From NCBI GenBank assembly GCA_965249745.1, contig OZ252252.1:1302001-1366000 (forward strand): a stretch of 64,000 nucleotides of DNA, written 5' to 3'. The position numbers and the translations under genes were made by a program. Shown one piece after another: positions 7,006 through 15,248 of this stretch (within the stretch, counting starts at the first letter, position 1; each line of letters begins with the position of its first letter). The stretch comes from JANYHH01 sp965249745. Lineage in GTDB: Bacteria; Deinococcota; Deinococci; Deinococcales; JAAFIG01. The notes under the pieces are model-generated. The model was not told the origin of the DNA. It saw only the letters and a program-made list of their open reading frames with translations, and ran no database searches.

Positions 7006-7908
7006 GTGATCTCCGCCGCTCACTTCGCACTCGTTCTGTTCGTCGTCATCAACTGGGGACTGAGCTTCGTGGTGATTCACCTGGGCTTGAACGGTGTGCC
7101 GCCGTTGCTGCTGGCAACACTCCGATTCGCGTTGGCGGCGTTCCCGCTCGGGCTGTTCGTGCCGCGCCCGAAGGTCGCCTGGGGCTGGCTCGCGGCGTAT
7201 GGGGTTTGCACGGGCGTGATTCAGTTCGGCGTGGCGTTCACGGCCATGAGCCTTGGGATGGGGGCTGGCCTGGCATCGCTGGTGATTCAGATGCAAGCCT
7301 TTTTCACGGTGCTGCTCTCAGGGTTGCTTTTTACAGAGCGAGTCCAGTGGAATCAGTGGCTCGGGCTGGGAATCGCGTTTTCTGGGGTCGCGTTGATCGG
7401 CGCGGCGGGCGACAGGAGCGCGACCCTGCCCGCGCTGGGCTTAATGCTGGTCGCCGCCCTGGGCTGGGCGCTCGCCAACCTGGTCGTGAAACGCGTCTCC
7501 TCGAGCCAGTCTGAAATCAACATCTTTGCCTTCGTGGTTCACGGCAACGTCTACGCACCGCTACCACTCCTGCTGCTGTCCCTGTTGCTCGAGGGGGGCA
7601 GCCGGGATTGGTTGGCGTTGACGCACCTGAGCCTGACCTCAGGGTTGAGCGTCGTGTACCTGGCGTTTATTGCGACTGTGGCGTGCTTCGGTGCCTGGGC
7701 GTGGCTGATCGCTCGGTACGGTGCGGCGACGGTCGCGCCGTTTAGCCTATTGGTTCCGGTTTTCGGCCTGGTTTCATCGGGGTTGATTCTGGGAGAACAT
7801 TTCGATGCGATAAAACTCCTCGCGGCGGCGCTCGTGGTGCTGGGCTTGCTGGTCAACGTCTTCGGGGTGAATCTCTCGAGAAGGCTGATTGCGGCGCGCT
7901 CAGCCTGA
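7006..7908 (+). CDS. EamA/DMT-family exporter
   Basis: This 300-residue inner-membrane protein has ten predicted helices in two homologous halves (EamA repeats, about 5-130 and 145-290), the drug/metabolite transporter layout. Family members such as RhtA-type exporters expel amino acids including threonine and homoserine. That would suit its position between asd and aspartokinase, but the substrate cannot be read from sequence. I chose GTG 7006 because TTGGAG precedes it by 6 nt; an in-frame TTG at 6994 is the alternative. Gly/Ala-rich helices and the motif GLILGEHFDAIKLLAAALVVLGLLV near the C-terminus are typical. Confidence 0.85.
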   Translation: MISAAHFALVLFVVINWGLSFVVIHLGLNGVPPLLLATLRFALAAFPLGLFVPRPKVAWGWLAAYGVCTGVIQFGVAFTAMSLGMGAGLASLVIQMQAFFTVLLSGLLFTERVQWNQWLGLGIAFSGVALIGAAGDRSATLPALGLMLVAALGWALANLVVKRVSSSQSEINIFAFVVHGNVYAPLPLLLLSLLLEGGSRDWLALTHLSLTSGLSVVYLAFIATVACFGAWAWLIARYGAATVAPFSLLVPVFGLVSSGLILGEHFDAIKLLAAALVVLGLLVNVFGVNLSRRLIAARSA

Positions 7909-7940
7909 CTCGAAGAAATCTAGCTTGCCCAAGAATATGG

Positions 7941-7969
7941 TTTAACCGAATTGTGCCGACATCAGAATT
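7941..7969 (+). repeat. Degenerate right end of the ~95-bp repeat
   Basis: The stretch GGTTTAACCGAATTGTGCCG then ACATCAGAA resembles the right end of the family (GGTAGCCGAA ... TGCCGTTATCAGTA). No left half is visible, so this is at most a remnant. Confidence 0.35.
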
Positions 7970-7981
7970 ATGGAGGACAGT

Positions 7982-8506
7982 GTGAGTGAAGATCAAACCA
8001 GCATCCGGTACGGGCAGTACCTCAGCGCCCTCACCCTCGAGGCAGCCATCGCTGATCTGCGAGAAGCTCTGACTGACGGTCAGGACACGTTTCTGTACCT
8101 CGAGGACGACCTGCTGGAAAGGCCGCTCGGAACAGGCAAGTGGACGCCGAAGGAAACCGTCGGGCATCTGATTGACAGCGCGGGCAACAACTGGCAGCGC
8201 TTCGTGCGGGCGCAGATTCCGGCGCACCTGACCGACGGTGTGCTGATTTCACCGGGCTACGCGCAGAACGAATGGGTCGCGCTGCAACGCTATAACGAGC
8301 GTGACCGCTTGGACCTGATCGAACTCTGGGCGGCGCTAAACGAACAGATCTTGCACATCATGGAGGGCGTGAACCCGGAGAGCCTGCAAACCCCGTGCAT
8401 TGTCGGAGGCGGCTCACCGATGACGCTCAAAGCGATGATGATGGATTACGTCGGACACCTGAAACATCATCTGGAGCAACTGCCCGAAGCCGAGGAACCC
8501 GCGTGA
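7982..8506 (+). CDS. DinB-superfamily protein
   Basis: The protein has 174 residues and a four-helix-bundle pattern. Metal-ligand histidines of the DinB/YfiT fold are visible in VGHLIDSAGNNW and in the late VGHLKHHLEQL. Members are often thiol (bacillithiol or mycothiol) transferases or of unknown role, and Deinococcales carry many paralogues. The ATG at 7970 lies inside a perfect GGAGG (7972-7976) that is ideally spaced for GTG 7982, so I chose the latter. The stop overlaps the GTG of aspartokinase (GTGA), which implies translational coupling. Confidence 0.8.
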   Translation: MSEDQTSIRYGQYLSALTLEAAIADLREALTDGQDTFLYLEDDLLERPLGTGKWTPKETVGHLIDSAGNNWQRFVRAQIPAHLTDGVLISPGYAQNEWVALQRYNERDRLDLIELWAALNEQILHIMEGVNPESLQTPCIVGGGSPMTLKAMMMDYVGHLKHHLEQLPEAEEPA

Positions 8507-9901
8507 TCGTCATGAAATTTGGTGGGACGCTCATGGGCGGTACCGACGCCATTCGTCACAGCGCCTCCTTGGTCGCCTCGAGCATCAACTCCGGTGAGCG
8601 CGTCGTGGTCGTTCCGAGCGCCATGAGTGGCGTGACCGATCAACTCCTGAAGATCGCCGCGAGCGCCGAGAGCGGTGAGATCGCCTTCGCCAACGACGAG
8701 ATCGCGGGCATTCAATCCCGTCACCTCGAGACGGCGACGGCGTTGGGGGCAACAGCCGATTCCGAAACGCTCCAGAAACTCGAGGGAATGTTTGAGTCCC
8801 TGCGCCAGACCGTGAACGGGATTTACTTGCTGCGCGAACTCAGTAAGCGCAGCCGTGACCTGATCGTGTCCTTCGGGGAACGCCTCAGCGCACCACTGAT
8901 GACCGCCGCCTTGAACACGTTGGGCGTACAGGCGCAGGATTTGACCGGGGGACAGGCGGGCATCCTGACGAACTCCAATTTTGGCAACGCTCGCCCACTG
9001 CCAGAAACCTACGAACGCATCCCACAGCGACTCGAGGGGCTGTTCCAGCGGGGCTTGACGCCGGTCGTGACCGGTTTTATCGGCGAAACCGAGCAGGGCG
9101 CGATCACCACCCTCGGGCGGGGCGGCAGCGATTACACCGCGACGATCATCGGCGCGGCATTGAACGCCGACGAGGTTTGGACTTGGAAAGACGTGGACGG
9201 CGTGATGACGACCGATCCGCGCATCGTCCCGGAAGCGCAAAACCTGGAGCACCTGAGCTACGCCGAGATCATGGAGATGGCGTACTTCGGCGCGAAGGTC
9301 CTGCACCCGCTGGCGGTCACGCCCCTTCAGGAGCGCGGGATTCCGCTGCGCGTGAAAAGCGCCGCCGATCCGAGCTTCGCCGGAACGCTGGTCACCGCTG
9401 AACCTCGAGCCTTAAAAAACGTCGTGAAAGCCGTGACTGCCGTGCGAAACGCCTGCATCATTGACATCGCCGGTGCGGGCATGGTCGGCGCGGCGGACAC
9501 CACCGCGCAAATCTTCGATGTGCTCGCGGCGCTGGACGTGAACGTCGTGATGATCTCGCAGTCCAGCAGCATGGCCAATATCTCCTTGGTGGTGCAACAA
9601 CAGGACGGCAAGCGGGCGCTCGAGGCGCTGCAAAAGCAATTCTTGAACTCCGACATCGTTCGCACGATTGAGTTCTGGGAGGCGATCAGCGTCGATCGCG
9701 GTCGTCGGAGACGGGATGCGCGGGGCGCGGGGCGTCGCGGCGAAGCTGTTCAGTGCCGTGGCGAACGAGGGAATCAGCATTGACATGATCTCGCAGGGAT
9801 CGTCAGAGTTGAATATTTCCTTGGCGATAGACGACGAGTTCACGCCGCAAGCCGTGAAAGCGATTCACGCCGCGTTTCATCTGGACAAGCTCGAGTCGTG
9901 A
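8503..9901 (+). CDS. lysC: Aspartokinase, interrupted by an apparent frameshift
   Basis: The enzyme phosphorylates aspartate at the start of the Lys/Thr/Met pathway. The N-terminal kinase domain (VMKFGGTLMGG, then SAMSGVTDQLL, VSFGERLSAPLM, GFIGETEQGAITTLGRGGSDYTA) and the ACT domains (MISQSSSMANISLVV; later MISQGSSELNISLAI) are all present, about 466 residues in total. Near 9690-9710 the frame must shift by one extra base: the first frame runs on to a stop at 9781-9783 with a meaningless RRRR tail, while the second frame supplies SIAVVGDGMRGARGVAAKLF, the expected second ACT domain. The start GTG 8503 overlaps the previous stop. One extra base could be a sequencing error or a real mutation removing part of the regulatory domain. 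Confidence 0.9.
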
Positions 9902-9951
9902 GGATGAATTCCAACCTCGAGCGGAAATTCAGGACTGCATTTCCCATTTGG

Positions 9952-9957
9952 TAGGAT
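9952..9957 (+). promoter_or_regulatory. -10 hexamer TAGGAT of the toxin-antitoxin operon
   Basis: TAGGAT, then GATGCC, then ATG 9964. A weak TTCAGG lies 18 bp upstream. The whole five-gene operon to 12674 may be read from here. Confidence 0.6.
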
Positions 9958-9963
9958 GATGCC

Positions 9964-10185
9964 ATGACACAAATGCTTGAACGAGCCATGCAGCGGTTAA
10001 AAGAGCTACCGGAAGAAGCGCAAGACTCGATTGCCGAAAAGATTCTGCTCGAGATAGACGAAGCGCAGTGGGCAGCTTTATTTGATCGCCCCGAATCTCA
10101 GGCGGCGCTCGAGACTATGGCGGAAGAAGCGTTAAAAGAGCATCGAGCTGGGAAAACCAAGCCGCTCACCCCAGAAAACTTGTGA
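9964..10185 (+). CDS. Antitoxin-like small protein of a RelE/ParE-type pair
   Basis: This 73-residue acidic protein has two helical parts: an N-terminal MLERAMQRLKELPEEAQDSIAEKILLEI and a C-terminal tail LETMAEEALKEHRAGKTKPLTPENL. The tail is rich in charged residues, as in antitoxins that wrap around RelE-fold toxins. It overlaps the next gene by four bases (GTGA). No DNA-binding motif is obvious, though the N-terminus could form a short dimer helix. Assigned from size, charge and position. Confidence 0.7.
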   Translation: MTQMLERAMQRLKELPEEAQDSIAEKILLEIDEAQWAALFDRPESQAALETMAEEALKEHRAGKTKPLTPENL

Positions 10186-10451
10186 ACTCGAGCGGTACAC
10201 AAGTTTTCTGGCTGCTTTATCGCGGACTACCTTTAGAAGCCAGACAGCAAGCCCGGATCGCGTACGCGCTTTTCGCACAAAACTCGCAACATCCAAGTTT
10301 GCAATTCAAGCGCGTGCATCAGTCACGTCCATACGTTTCAGCTCGAGTGAGTGGCACGTACAGGGTCGTCGGAGTTCTGGAGGACGAATCCGTGATCTGG
10401 TTTTGGATTGGAACGCACTCTGCTTACGATAAGGTGTTGGCACGTCTATGA
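10182..10451 (+). CDS. RelE/ParE-fold toxin-like protein
   Basis: This 89-residue protein (GTG start) has the RelE/ParE/HigB-type order: helices (LPLEARQQARIAYALFAQN), then strands with QFKRVHQSRPYVSARVSGTYRVVGVLEDESVIWFWIGTHSAYDKVLARL. The segment 'YRVVGVLE-DESVIWFWIGTHSAYDKVL' is the hallmark strand pair of small mRNA-interferase-like proteins ending near HxxYd. It would cleave mRNA in the ribosome or poison gyrase; the target is unknown. It is coupled to the antitoxin upstream and to the acetyltransferase downstream (ATGA overlap). Confidence 0.75.
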   Translation: MNSSGTQVFWLLYRGLPLEARQQARIAYALFAQNSQHPSLQFKRVHQSRPYVSARVSGTYRVVGVLEDESVIWFWIGTHSAYDKVLARL

Positions 10452-11035
10452 ATTGGCTCGAGGCTGTGACAATGGAAGGCAAACTCATTCGTCTCGAGCC
10501 TCTGAATCCCATTCGGCACGCCTCGGAGATGTGGCCGTACTTTGAACCCAGGGTCATGGATTTCCTCGGGCGCGGCGACGCGGGCGTGAACAGCGAAAAG
10601 GATTTGGCGGCGCATCTGCAAACCCTGAACGACCGACCGCAGCGCATCAACTGGGCGGTGCGAATGCTGGACTCTGGCGCGGTCGCGGGGCGCATCTCGT
10701 ACTCGGAGGTCAAAGAGGCGGACAAGTGGGTGGAGATTGGCACGATGCTGATGCCCGCCTTCTGGGGCGGACCAGCCAACCCCGAGGGGAAATTGCTATT
10801 GATGACTCGAGCCTTTGAAGAGTTGGGCGCGAACCGCGTGCAGTTCAAGGTGGATGACCGGAACGTGCGCTCAGAGGGGAGCCTGGCGAAACTTGGCGCA
10901 GTGCGCGAGGGTGTGCTGCGAAAGTACCAGATTCGCAGTGACGGTTACGTGCGAAGCAGCGTTGTGTACAGCGTGTTGGATGACGAATGGCCAGAAGTGA
11001 AACGCAATCTCGAGAACAGGCTTGAACAAATGTGA
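10448..11035 (+). CDS. GNAT-family N-acetyltransferase (RimJ/RimL-like)
   Basis: The protein has 195 residues. The early strand VTMEGKLIRLEPLNP is followed by the acetyl-CoA-binding core (WVEIGTMLMPAFWGGPANPEGKLLLMTRAFEELGANRVQFKVDDRNVRSEGSLAKLGAVREGVLRK), the pattern of ribosomal-protein-serine-type acetyltransferases (Acetyltransf_3). The usual Q/RxxGxG/A pyrophosphate loop appears as the variant PANPEGK. The substrate is unknown. The ATG overlaps the toxin stop and the stop overlaps the next GTG, so translation is coupled on both sides. Confidence 0.85.
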   Translation: MNWLEAVTMEGKLIRLEPLNPIRHASEMWPYFEPRVMDFLGRGDAGVNSEKDLAAHLQTLNDRPQRINWAVRMLDSGAVAGRISYSEVKEADKWVEIGTMLMPAFWGGPANPEGKLLLMTRAFEELGANRVQFKVDDRNVRSEGSLAKLGAVREGVLRKYQIRSDGYVRSSVVYSVLDDEWPEVKRNLENRLEQM

Positions 11036-11601
11036 AGGCGGCCATCGCGTTTATCCTCGAGGGTGAAGCTCACGCCGCCGTGCGGCGGATCACGCTGGAA
11101 TTGCAGCAGACGGCTGGCATGGGCTTGCGCGGTGTGCAGTTACCCGTTCACGTTTCACTCAAACAACCCTTTCAAGTGCTCGATTTGATAGCGTTCGAAC
11201 GGTATTTCGATGAATTCGCTGCGAGCTTGCAGCCTCAATCCTTGACCCTGACGGGCCTCCAGTTCTGGAATCATGACGGCGTGCTGATCTCGTTTGTGGA
11301 TGTCCTCGAGGATGCGGCGCTTCGTCCGATTCACGAGCGTTTGAATAGAGAACTCTCAGCGCGGTTTGGCAACGCCGATGCACCCTTTGACAGCAAGGAT
11401 TATCATTTTCACGCCACGGTCAGTATCGAGCATGTCAATCCGTCTGCCCTGAAAGTGCTCGAGGCGCGCGTTGGAGAGCGTTTCGATCTATTAACCGTTG
11501 CGGATACGCTGGGGTTGTTTGTGTACACCGATGACGATTTTGCTCCCCTGTCATACATCACCTACAAGCTCACTCGAGTCGGACTCAAGGAGAGAACATG
11601 A
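11032..11601 (+). CDS. 2H phosphoesterase / 2'-5' RNA ligase-like protein
   Basis: In this 189-residue protein two H-x-(S/T)-hydrophobic motifs are visible: HVSLKQP (about residue 42) and HFHATVSIE (about residue 125). These mark the 2H superfamily, which includes LigT/ThpR RNA cyclic phosphodiesterases. The enzyme probably hydrolyses 2',3'-cyclic phosphate ends or related bonds. It starts with GTG overlapping the acetyltransferase stop and overlaps the aminotransferase start by four bases (ATGA). Confidence 0.75.
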   Translation: MKAAIAFILEGEAHAAVRRITLELQQTAGMGLRGVQLPVHVSLKQPFQVLDLIAFERYFDEFAASLQPQSLTLTGLQFWNHDGVLISFVDVLEDAALRPIHERLNRELSARFGNADAPFDSKDYHFHATVSIEHVNPSALKVLEARVGERFDLLTVADTLGLFVYTDDDFAPLSYITYKLTRVGLKERT

Positions 11602-12674
11602 ACACCATCGCATTGACCCGAGGCATCCCGGCTGACGAATCCTACCCTTTAGAGCAACTGAGCGAATGCACCCAAGCCGTGATGCACGACCCGAAGCTCG
11701 CGGTGGAAGCCATGCGCTACGGCACGGGTTACGGTTTCGGGCCGCTGCGCGAATTGCTGGCGGCGCAGAACAGCGTCTCGAGCGATGAGGTATTGATCGG
11801 CAATGGCAGCCTGAGCTTCGTGGATCTTCTGGGCTACGTGCTGCAACCCGGCGACGCGGTGGTCGTGGAAGCCCCGACCTACGACCGCACGATCACGCTG
11901 CTGAAACGCCACGGCTTGAACGTCGTGGATGTCAAGCTCGAGGCGGACGGCGTGAATCTGGAGGCCCTGGAGGAGACGGTCAAGGCGCACCGGCCGAAAC
12001 TCGTGTACCTGATCGCAGATTTTCAGAACCCATCCGGCAGCACGATGAGCTTGGAGAAAAGGCACACGGTCTTGAGGTTGGCAGACACGTATGACTTCAT
12101 GATCTTGGAGGACGCGCCGTACCGCCCGCTTCGCTATCGCGGCGAGCAACTGCCTAGCCTGTTTCAGTTAAATCCCGCCAAGGTGATGCAGATGAGTTCG
12201 TACACGAAGCAGATCAGCCCCGGCATTCGCGTCGGGACGATCATAGGGGACAAAACCTGGCTGGCCAAACTGGCGAAAGCCGCGAACGACACGTACATCT
12301 CCGGCGCGTTCCTGGGACAGGCGGCGGCGTTTGAATTCCTGCGGCGCGGACTCCTGGAACCGCAACTCGAGCGGCTACGAGCGCTCTATGCGCCTCGCCT
12401 CTTGGCGATGGCGGCGGCCTTGCGCGCCAACGGCTTGACGGATTTCCTCGAGCCAGACGGCGGGTTTTTCCTGTCGGTGAATTTGCCAGCCGGAACCAGT
12501 ATTCAAACATTGCTCGAGGCGGCTCCGGCGGCCGGACTGGCGCTCACCGATGGACGCGGGTTCTTTGTCAATCCAACAGATGGAGAGCGATTCCTGCGCT
12601 TGCCGTTCTGTGCGCTCACCACCGAAGAAATCGGCGAAGGCATGAAGCGTTTGGCGGGGCTGCTCGAGGGGTAA
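11598..12674 (+). CDS. PLP-dependent class I/II aminotransferase
   Basis: This 358-residue fold-type I enzyme shows YGTGYGFGPLRELLAAQNSVSSDEVLIGNGSLSF (cofactor phosphate region), DFQNPSGSTMSLEKR (Asp and Asn ring contacts), the Schiff-base lysine in SSYTKQISPGIRVG, and the C-terminal arginine in RFLRLPFCALTTEEI. It is closest in style to the LysN/2-aminoadipate or MocR-like aminotransferase group without the N-terminal helix-turn-helix. The amino donor and acceptor are not deducible. AAGGAGAG lies just before the ATG. It is the last gene of the overlapped operon; a stem-loop follows. Confidence 0.9.
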   Translation: MNTIALTRGIPADESYPLEQLSECTQAVMHDPKLAVEAMRYGTGYGFGPLRELLAAQNSVSSDEVLIGNGSLSFVDLLGYVLQPGDAVVVEAPTYDRTITLLKRHGLNVVDVKLEADGVNLEALEETVKAHRPKLVYLIADFQNPSGSTMSLEKRHTVLRLADTYDFMILEDAPYRPLRYRGEQLPSLFQLNPAKVMQMSSYTKQISPGIRVGTIIGDKTWLAKLAKAANDTYISGAFLGQAAAFEFLRRGLLEPQLERLRALYAPRLLAMAAALRANGLTDFLEPDGGFFLSVNLPAGTSIQTLLEAAPAAGLALTDGRGFFVNPTDGERFLRLPFCALTTEEIGEGMKRLAGLLEG

Positions 12675-12683
12675 TGCGGCCGC

Positions 12684-12718
12684 GATTGGCTCGAGCGTCA
12701 TCTAATCTCGAACCAATC
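12684..12718. terminator. Bidirectional stem-loop between converging genes
   Basis: GATTGGCTCGAG (12684-12695) pairs with CTCGAACCAATC (12707-12718), one mismatch, around an 11-base loop. There is no T-tract on either side. It sits between the aminotransferase and the converging DM13 gene. Confidence 0.45.
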
Positions 12719-12761
12719 TGTTGTGATCATCTGGAAGCTTTGATGAATTACGGAGCATGGT

Positions 12762-13184
12762 TCAATTTCGCACTGACAAATTCGCGCTGACAAAATTGAC
12801 GTTGAACGCCTTGCACCAGATCACGACGCTGCTCAGTTCCTCGGGCTTCGCAGCGCCCGGCACGTCGTAATCGCTCTCAGCCGAACGCAGCCGCCCAAGG
12901 TCCAGCACGGCCCCTCCCAATTCGCTCGAGGTTGGCATCGCCACGCCCGAGGTGTACACGAACAGATCGGGTCCGGCGTCCACGCTAAAGTTTTCTAAGC
13001 GCACAAATCTGGAGCCGTCACTGCGGCGGTACAGCGTCGCGGTTCCGCCCCCGCTGTGGAACACGTTGTAGAAACTGCCGGTGCTGAGCGCCGTGATTTG
13101 CGCGTTGCTCATCGGTGGTGCGATTTCTACGCGGCTACAAGCTGTGAACAATAAGGTCAATGCGACGAGCCAGCCTCGAGTCAT
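12762..13184 (-). CDS. DM13-domain lipoprotein
   Basis: The protein has 140 residues. The signal sequence MTRGWLVALTLLFTAC ends at a likely lipidation Cys16. The remainder is a DM13 domain: FHSGGGTATLYRRSDGSRFVRLENFSVDAGPDLFVYTSG, then LGRLRSAESDYDVPG and the end VIWCKAFNVNFVSANL with the conserved Cys. DM13 domains have been proposed to act in redox or oxygen-related chemistry outside the cell; the role here is unknown. It lies alone between converging and co-directional genes. Confidence 0.85.
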   Translation of the reverse strand: MTRGWLVALTLLFTACSRVEIAPPMSNAQITALSTGSFYNVFHSGGGTATLYRRSDGSRFVRLENFSVDAGPDLFVYTSGVAMPTSSELGGAVLDLGRLRSAESDYDVPGAAKPEELSSVVIWCKAFNVNFVSANLSVRN

Positions 13185-13216
13185 ACCCTTAGATACGCAA
13201 ACTCTTCTACCGGCGT

Positions 13217-14029
13217 TCAGTAGTCCACCCAGCCCGTGCCGCGCAGGGTTTTCAGCACCTCGCGGATCGCGCCGGGGGAGAGGTGCAGCTCGGTGCGAAT
13301 CTGCTCGGCGGAGCGTCGCCCGTCCACCAAATCATAAACAGTGCGCGGCACGCCGTTCGGGAGCGGCGTTTTGATCGCGCCGCGCCGTTCCATCCGTAAC
13401 GGCAGCACCATACTCAGCAACGCCCGGAATTCGGCCGTGTTGTTGGCATTCGGTGCGGGCAGTCCTTCAACCTCGAGGATGCCCTGGGCGTGCAGTTCCA
13501 GCATCGCGGATTCCACGGGTAAGCCGTTCAGGGCTTGCCGCAACTCCTGAACCGTCATACCGTTCCGGGCTTTTTTTAAGAGCATCAGCTCCGGTGCGCC
13601 CAGGGCTTCGTAGGCGGAGACGTTGTTGCGAATCCGAATCCGAGCGGCGGGCGGCAGGGCGCGTTCGCGCCGCGCCTCATCCTCGAGCCGGGCGGCTTCC
13701 AGGAGCGCCCCGATGATGGAGCCTTGAACGTTCGGTTCCACCTGCGGCAAACCGTCCAATAGCGCCACGTGAACGTAGCGCCAGCTCAGCACCTTGCGAA
13801 TCGCCTCGAGTCCTTCTAGAACGCCGCGTTCACCGTCGCAAACGGCCCGCACGATGTTTCCAAGCTGCACCGACATGTGGGCGCGGACCTCGCCGGGGCC
13901 CTCGCATTCCAGAGTTCCGGTGTGCTGGCTGCTGGCCAGGTATTCCAGAAACGAGGGCATGGAGACTTGACGCAAACGACCGCTCAGCACGGGGGTGTCT
14001 GAGAGGCTGGGTTTGGGTACGGCGGACAC
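13217..14029 (-). CDS. DUF4388 (PATAN-like) domain protein
   Basis: The protein has 270 residues. It begins with LSGRLRQVSMPSFLEYLASSQHTGTLECEG, the signature of DUF4388/PATAN domains, which occur in bacterial signalling proteins and adaptors linked to response regulators and motility. The C-terminal half contains helical repeats and a winged-helix-like end (GRRSAEQIRTELHLSPGAIREVLKTLRGTGWVDY). GTG 14029 is chosen because TAGAGT sits exactly 6 nt upstream. The specific pathway is unknown. Confidence 0.75.
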   Translation of the reverse strand: MSAVPKPSLSDTPVLSGRLRQVSMPSFLEYLASSQHTGTLECEGPGEVRAHMSVQLGNIVRAVCDGERGVLEGLEAIRKVLSWRYVHVALLDGLPQVEPNVQGSIIGALLEAARLEDEARRERALPPAARIRIRNNVSAYEALGAPELMLLKKARNGMTVQELRQALNGLPVESAMLELHAQGILEVEGLPAPNANNTAEFRALLSMVLPLRMERRGAIKTPLPNGVPRTVYDLVDGRRSAEQIRTELHLSPGAIREVLKTLRGTGWVDY

Positions 14030-14035
14030 AAGCTG

Positions 14036-14041
14036 ACTCTA
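14036..14041 (-). promoter_or_regulatory. -10 hexamer TAGAGT, DUF4388 gene
   Basis: Minus strand: TAGAGT, CAGCTT, then GTG 14029. This supports a start at a non-ATG codon. Confidence 0.6.
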
Positions 14042-14072
14042 CAGGTGCGTCGGGGGTTGACCTGTGAAAAAA

Positions 14073-15044
14073 CTACAACCACTTCGCGGTTCGGTACCAA
14101 TCTAACGTGCGCTGAAATCCCGTCTCGAGCGAGGTCTGTGCCTTCACACCGAGGTCGCGGTCCAGATCGCTCACGTCACAGACCCAACCCGGAGCCTGCA
14201 AATCCTTCTGTCGGGAGCGGTTAATCAGCCCGACCCTGCCGATCAACTTGCCCAACTCGCCCGCGCCCGCCGCGGCCGCCAGCGCGAAGTCAGGGAGCTG
14301 AATCGGTTTGTAGGGTTTGCCCATCAGGCGGGCAATCGTCTCAAGAATCTCGCGCCACTGCACCGGCTGTGGGTTTCCGGCGAAGTAGGTTTTGCCAACC
14401 GCGCTCTGAGATTCGCCGCAGGCGATGATCGCGGCTACCAAGTCGTCCACGAGGACCAGCGTGTACGCCCGACTGGGATTCCCCAAGACCGGGAATAGCC
14501 CGAGGTTGGCCGCTTGAAATGCGAACAGAAAATCTGTGTCCCTGGGACCGTACACGCCGGGCGGCCGCACGATGCTCCAGGTGAGATCGCGTTCCTCTTG
14601 GACCCGAATCTCCCCCTCGAGCTTGCTGCGACCGTAGGCGGTGATCGGTTCGGGCGCGTCCGACACGCGGCGCGGGTGCTCAACCGTGCCCGTGCCCGCC
14701 GCCGCCAGGGAGGAGACATACACCAGCCTCGAGCCGTTGCGTTGGGCCCCGACCGCCGCCGCCCGTGTTCCCTCGGCGTTCGTCCACAGGAACTCCGCGT
14801 CGCTGCTGGCTCGAGTGATCCCGGCGAGGTGATAGACCGTGTCGCAGCCCTCGGCGGCGGCCGTCATGCCCGCCACGGTCAGCGGCGCGGCGAACGGGTG
14901 CAGGTGCGGGTGTGAGCTGGCCGCGTTCTTCGGTTGGCTGCCGGGGCGCGCCAGGGTGCGAACCGCGTACCCCTGAGAGAGCATCGTTTCGACCAGATGC
15001 GAACCGATGAACCCCGTCGCACCCGTGACCAGAACCGTTTTCAT
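14073..15044 (-). CDS. NAD-dependent epimerase/dehydratase (SDR family)
   Basis: This is a 323-residue extended short-chain dehydrogenase: nucleotide-binding VTGATGFIGSHLVETML at the N-terminus, VYHLAGIT, VYVSSLAAAG, and the catalytic Tyr-Lys pair in AYGRSKLEGE (YxxxK). RPPGVYGPRDTDFLFAFQ follows. The substrate is probably a nucleotide sugar or a related 3-hydroxy compound; it cannot be fixed from sequence. TACACT lies 6 nt before ATG 15044. The DUF4388 gene follows after 43 bases. Confidence 0.88.
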   Translation of the reverse strand: MKTVLVTGATGFIGSHLVETMLSQGYAVRTLARPGSQPKNAASSHPHLHPFAAPLTVAGMTAAAEGCDTVYHLAGITRASSDAEFLWTNAEGTRAAAVGAQRNGSRLVYVSSLAAAGTGTVEHPRRVSDAPEPITAYGRSKLEGEIRVQEERDLTWSIVRPPGVYGPRDTDFLFAFQAANLGLFPVLGNPSRAYTLVLVDDLVAAIIACGESQSAVGKTYFAGNPQPVQWREILETIARLMGKPYKPIQLPDFALAAAAGAGELGKLIGRVGLINRSRQKDLQAPGWVCDVSDLDRDLGVKAQTSLETGFQRTLDWYRTAKWL

Positions 15045-15050
15045 GGGCGC

Positions 15051-15056
15051 AGTGTA
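15051..15056 (-). promoter_or_regulatory. -10 hexamer TACACT, epimerase gene
   Basis: Minus strand: TACACT, GCGCCC, ATG 15044; leaderless arrangement. Confidence 0.6.
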
Positions 15057-15248
15057 CCAGGGCGGGTTTTTGGAACTCGAGCCGGGCTTCGTTTTCTCTA
15101 AGCGCTCGTTTTCCGTGGGGACAAACAGACGTTCGCCCAGCCACGCTCGAGCATGACGACCTCGGACGAGCCACGCCCCAGGGCTTTCCAGATTCCCACT
15201 AACCCCTCGAGTACCCGCGACCCGCTGGAGTATGAAATACTTCTGGGT

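Noticed and set aside
14514..14915. Frame opposite the epimerase gene
   Set aside because: Arg/Gly-rich antisense shadow without motif.
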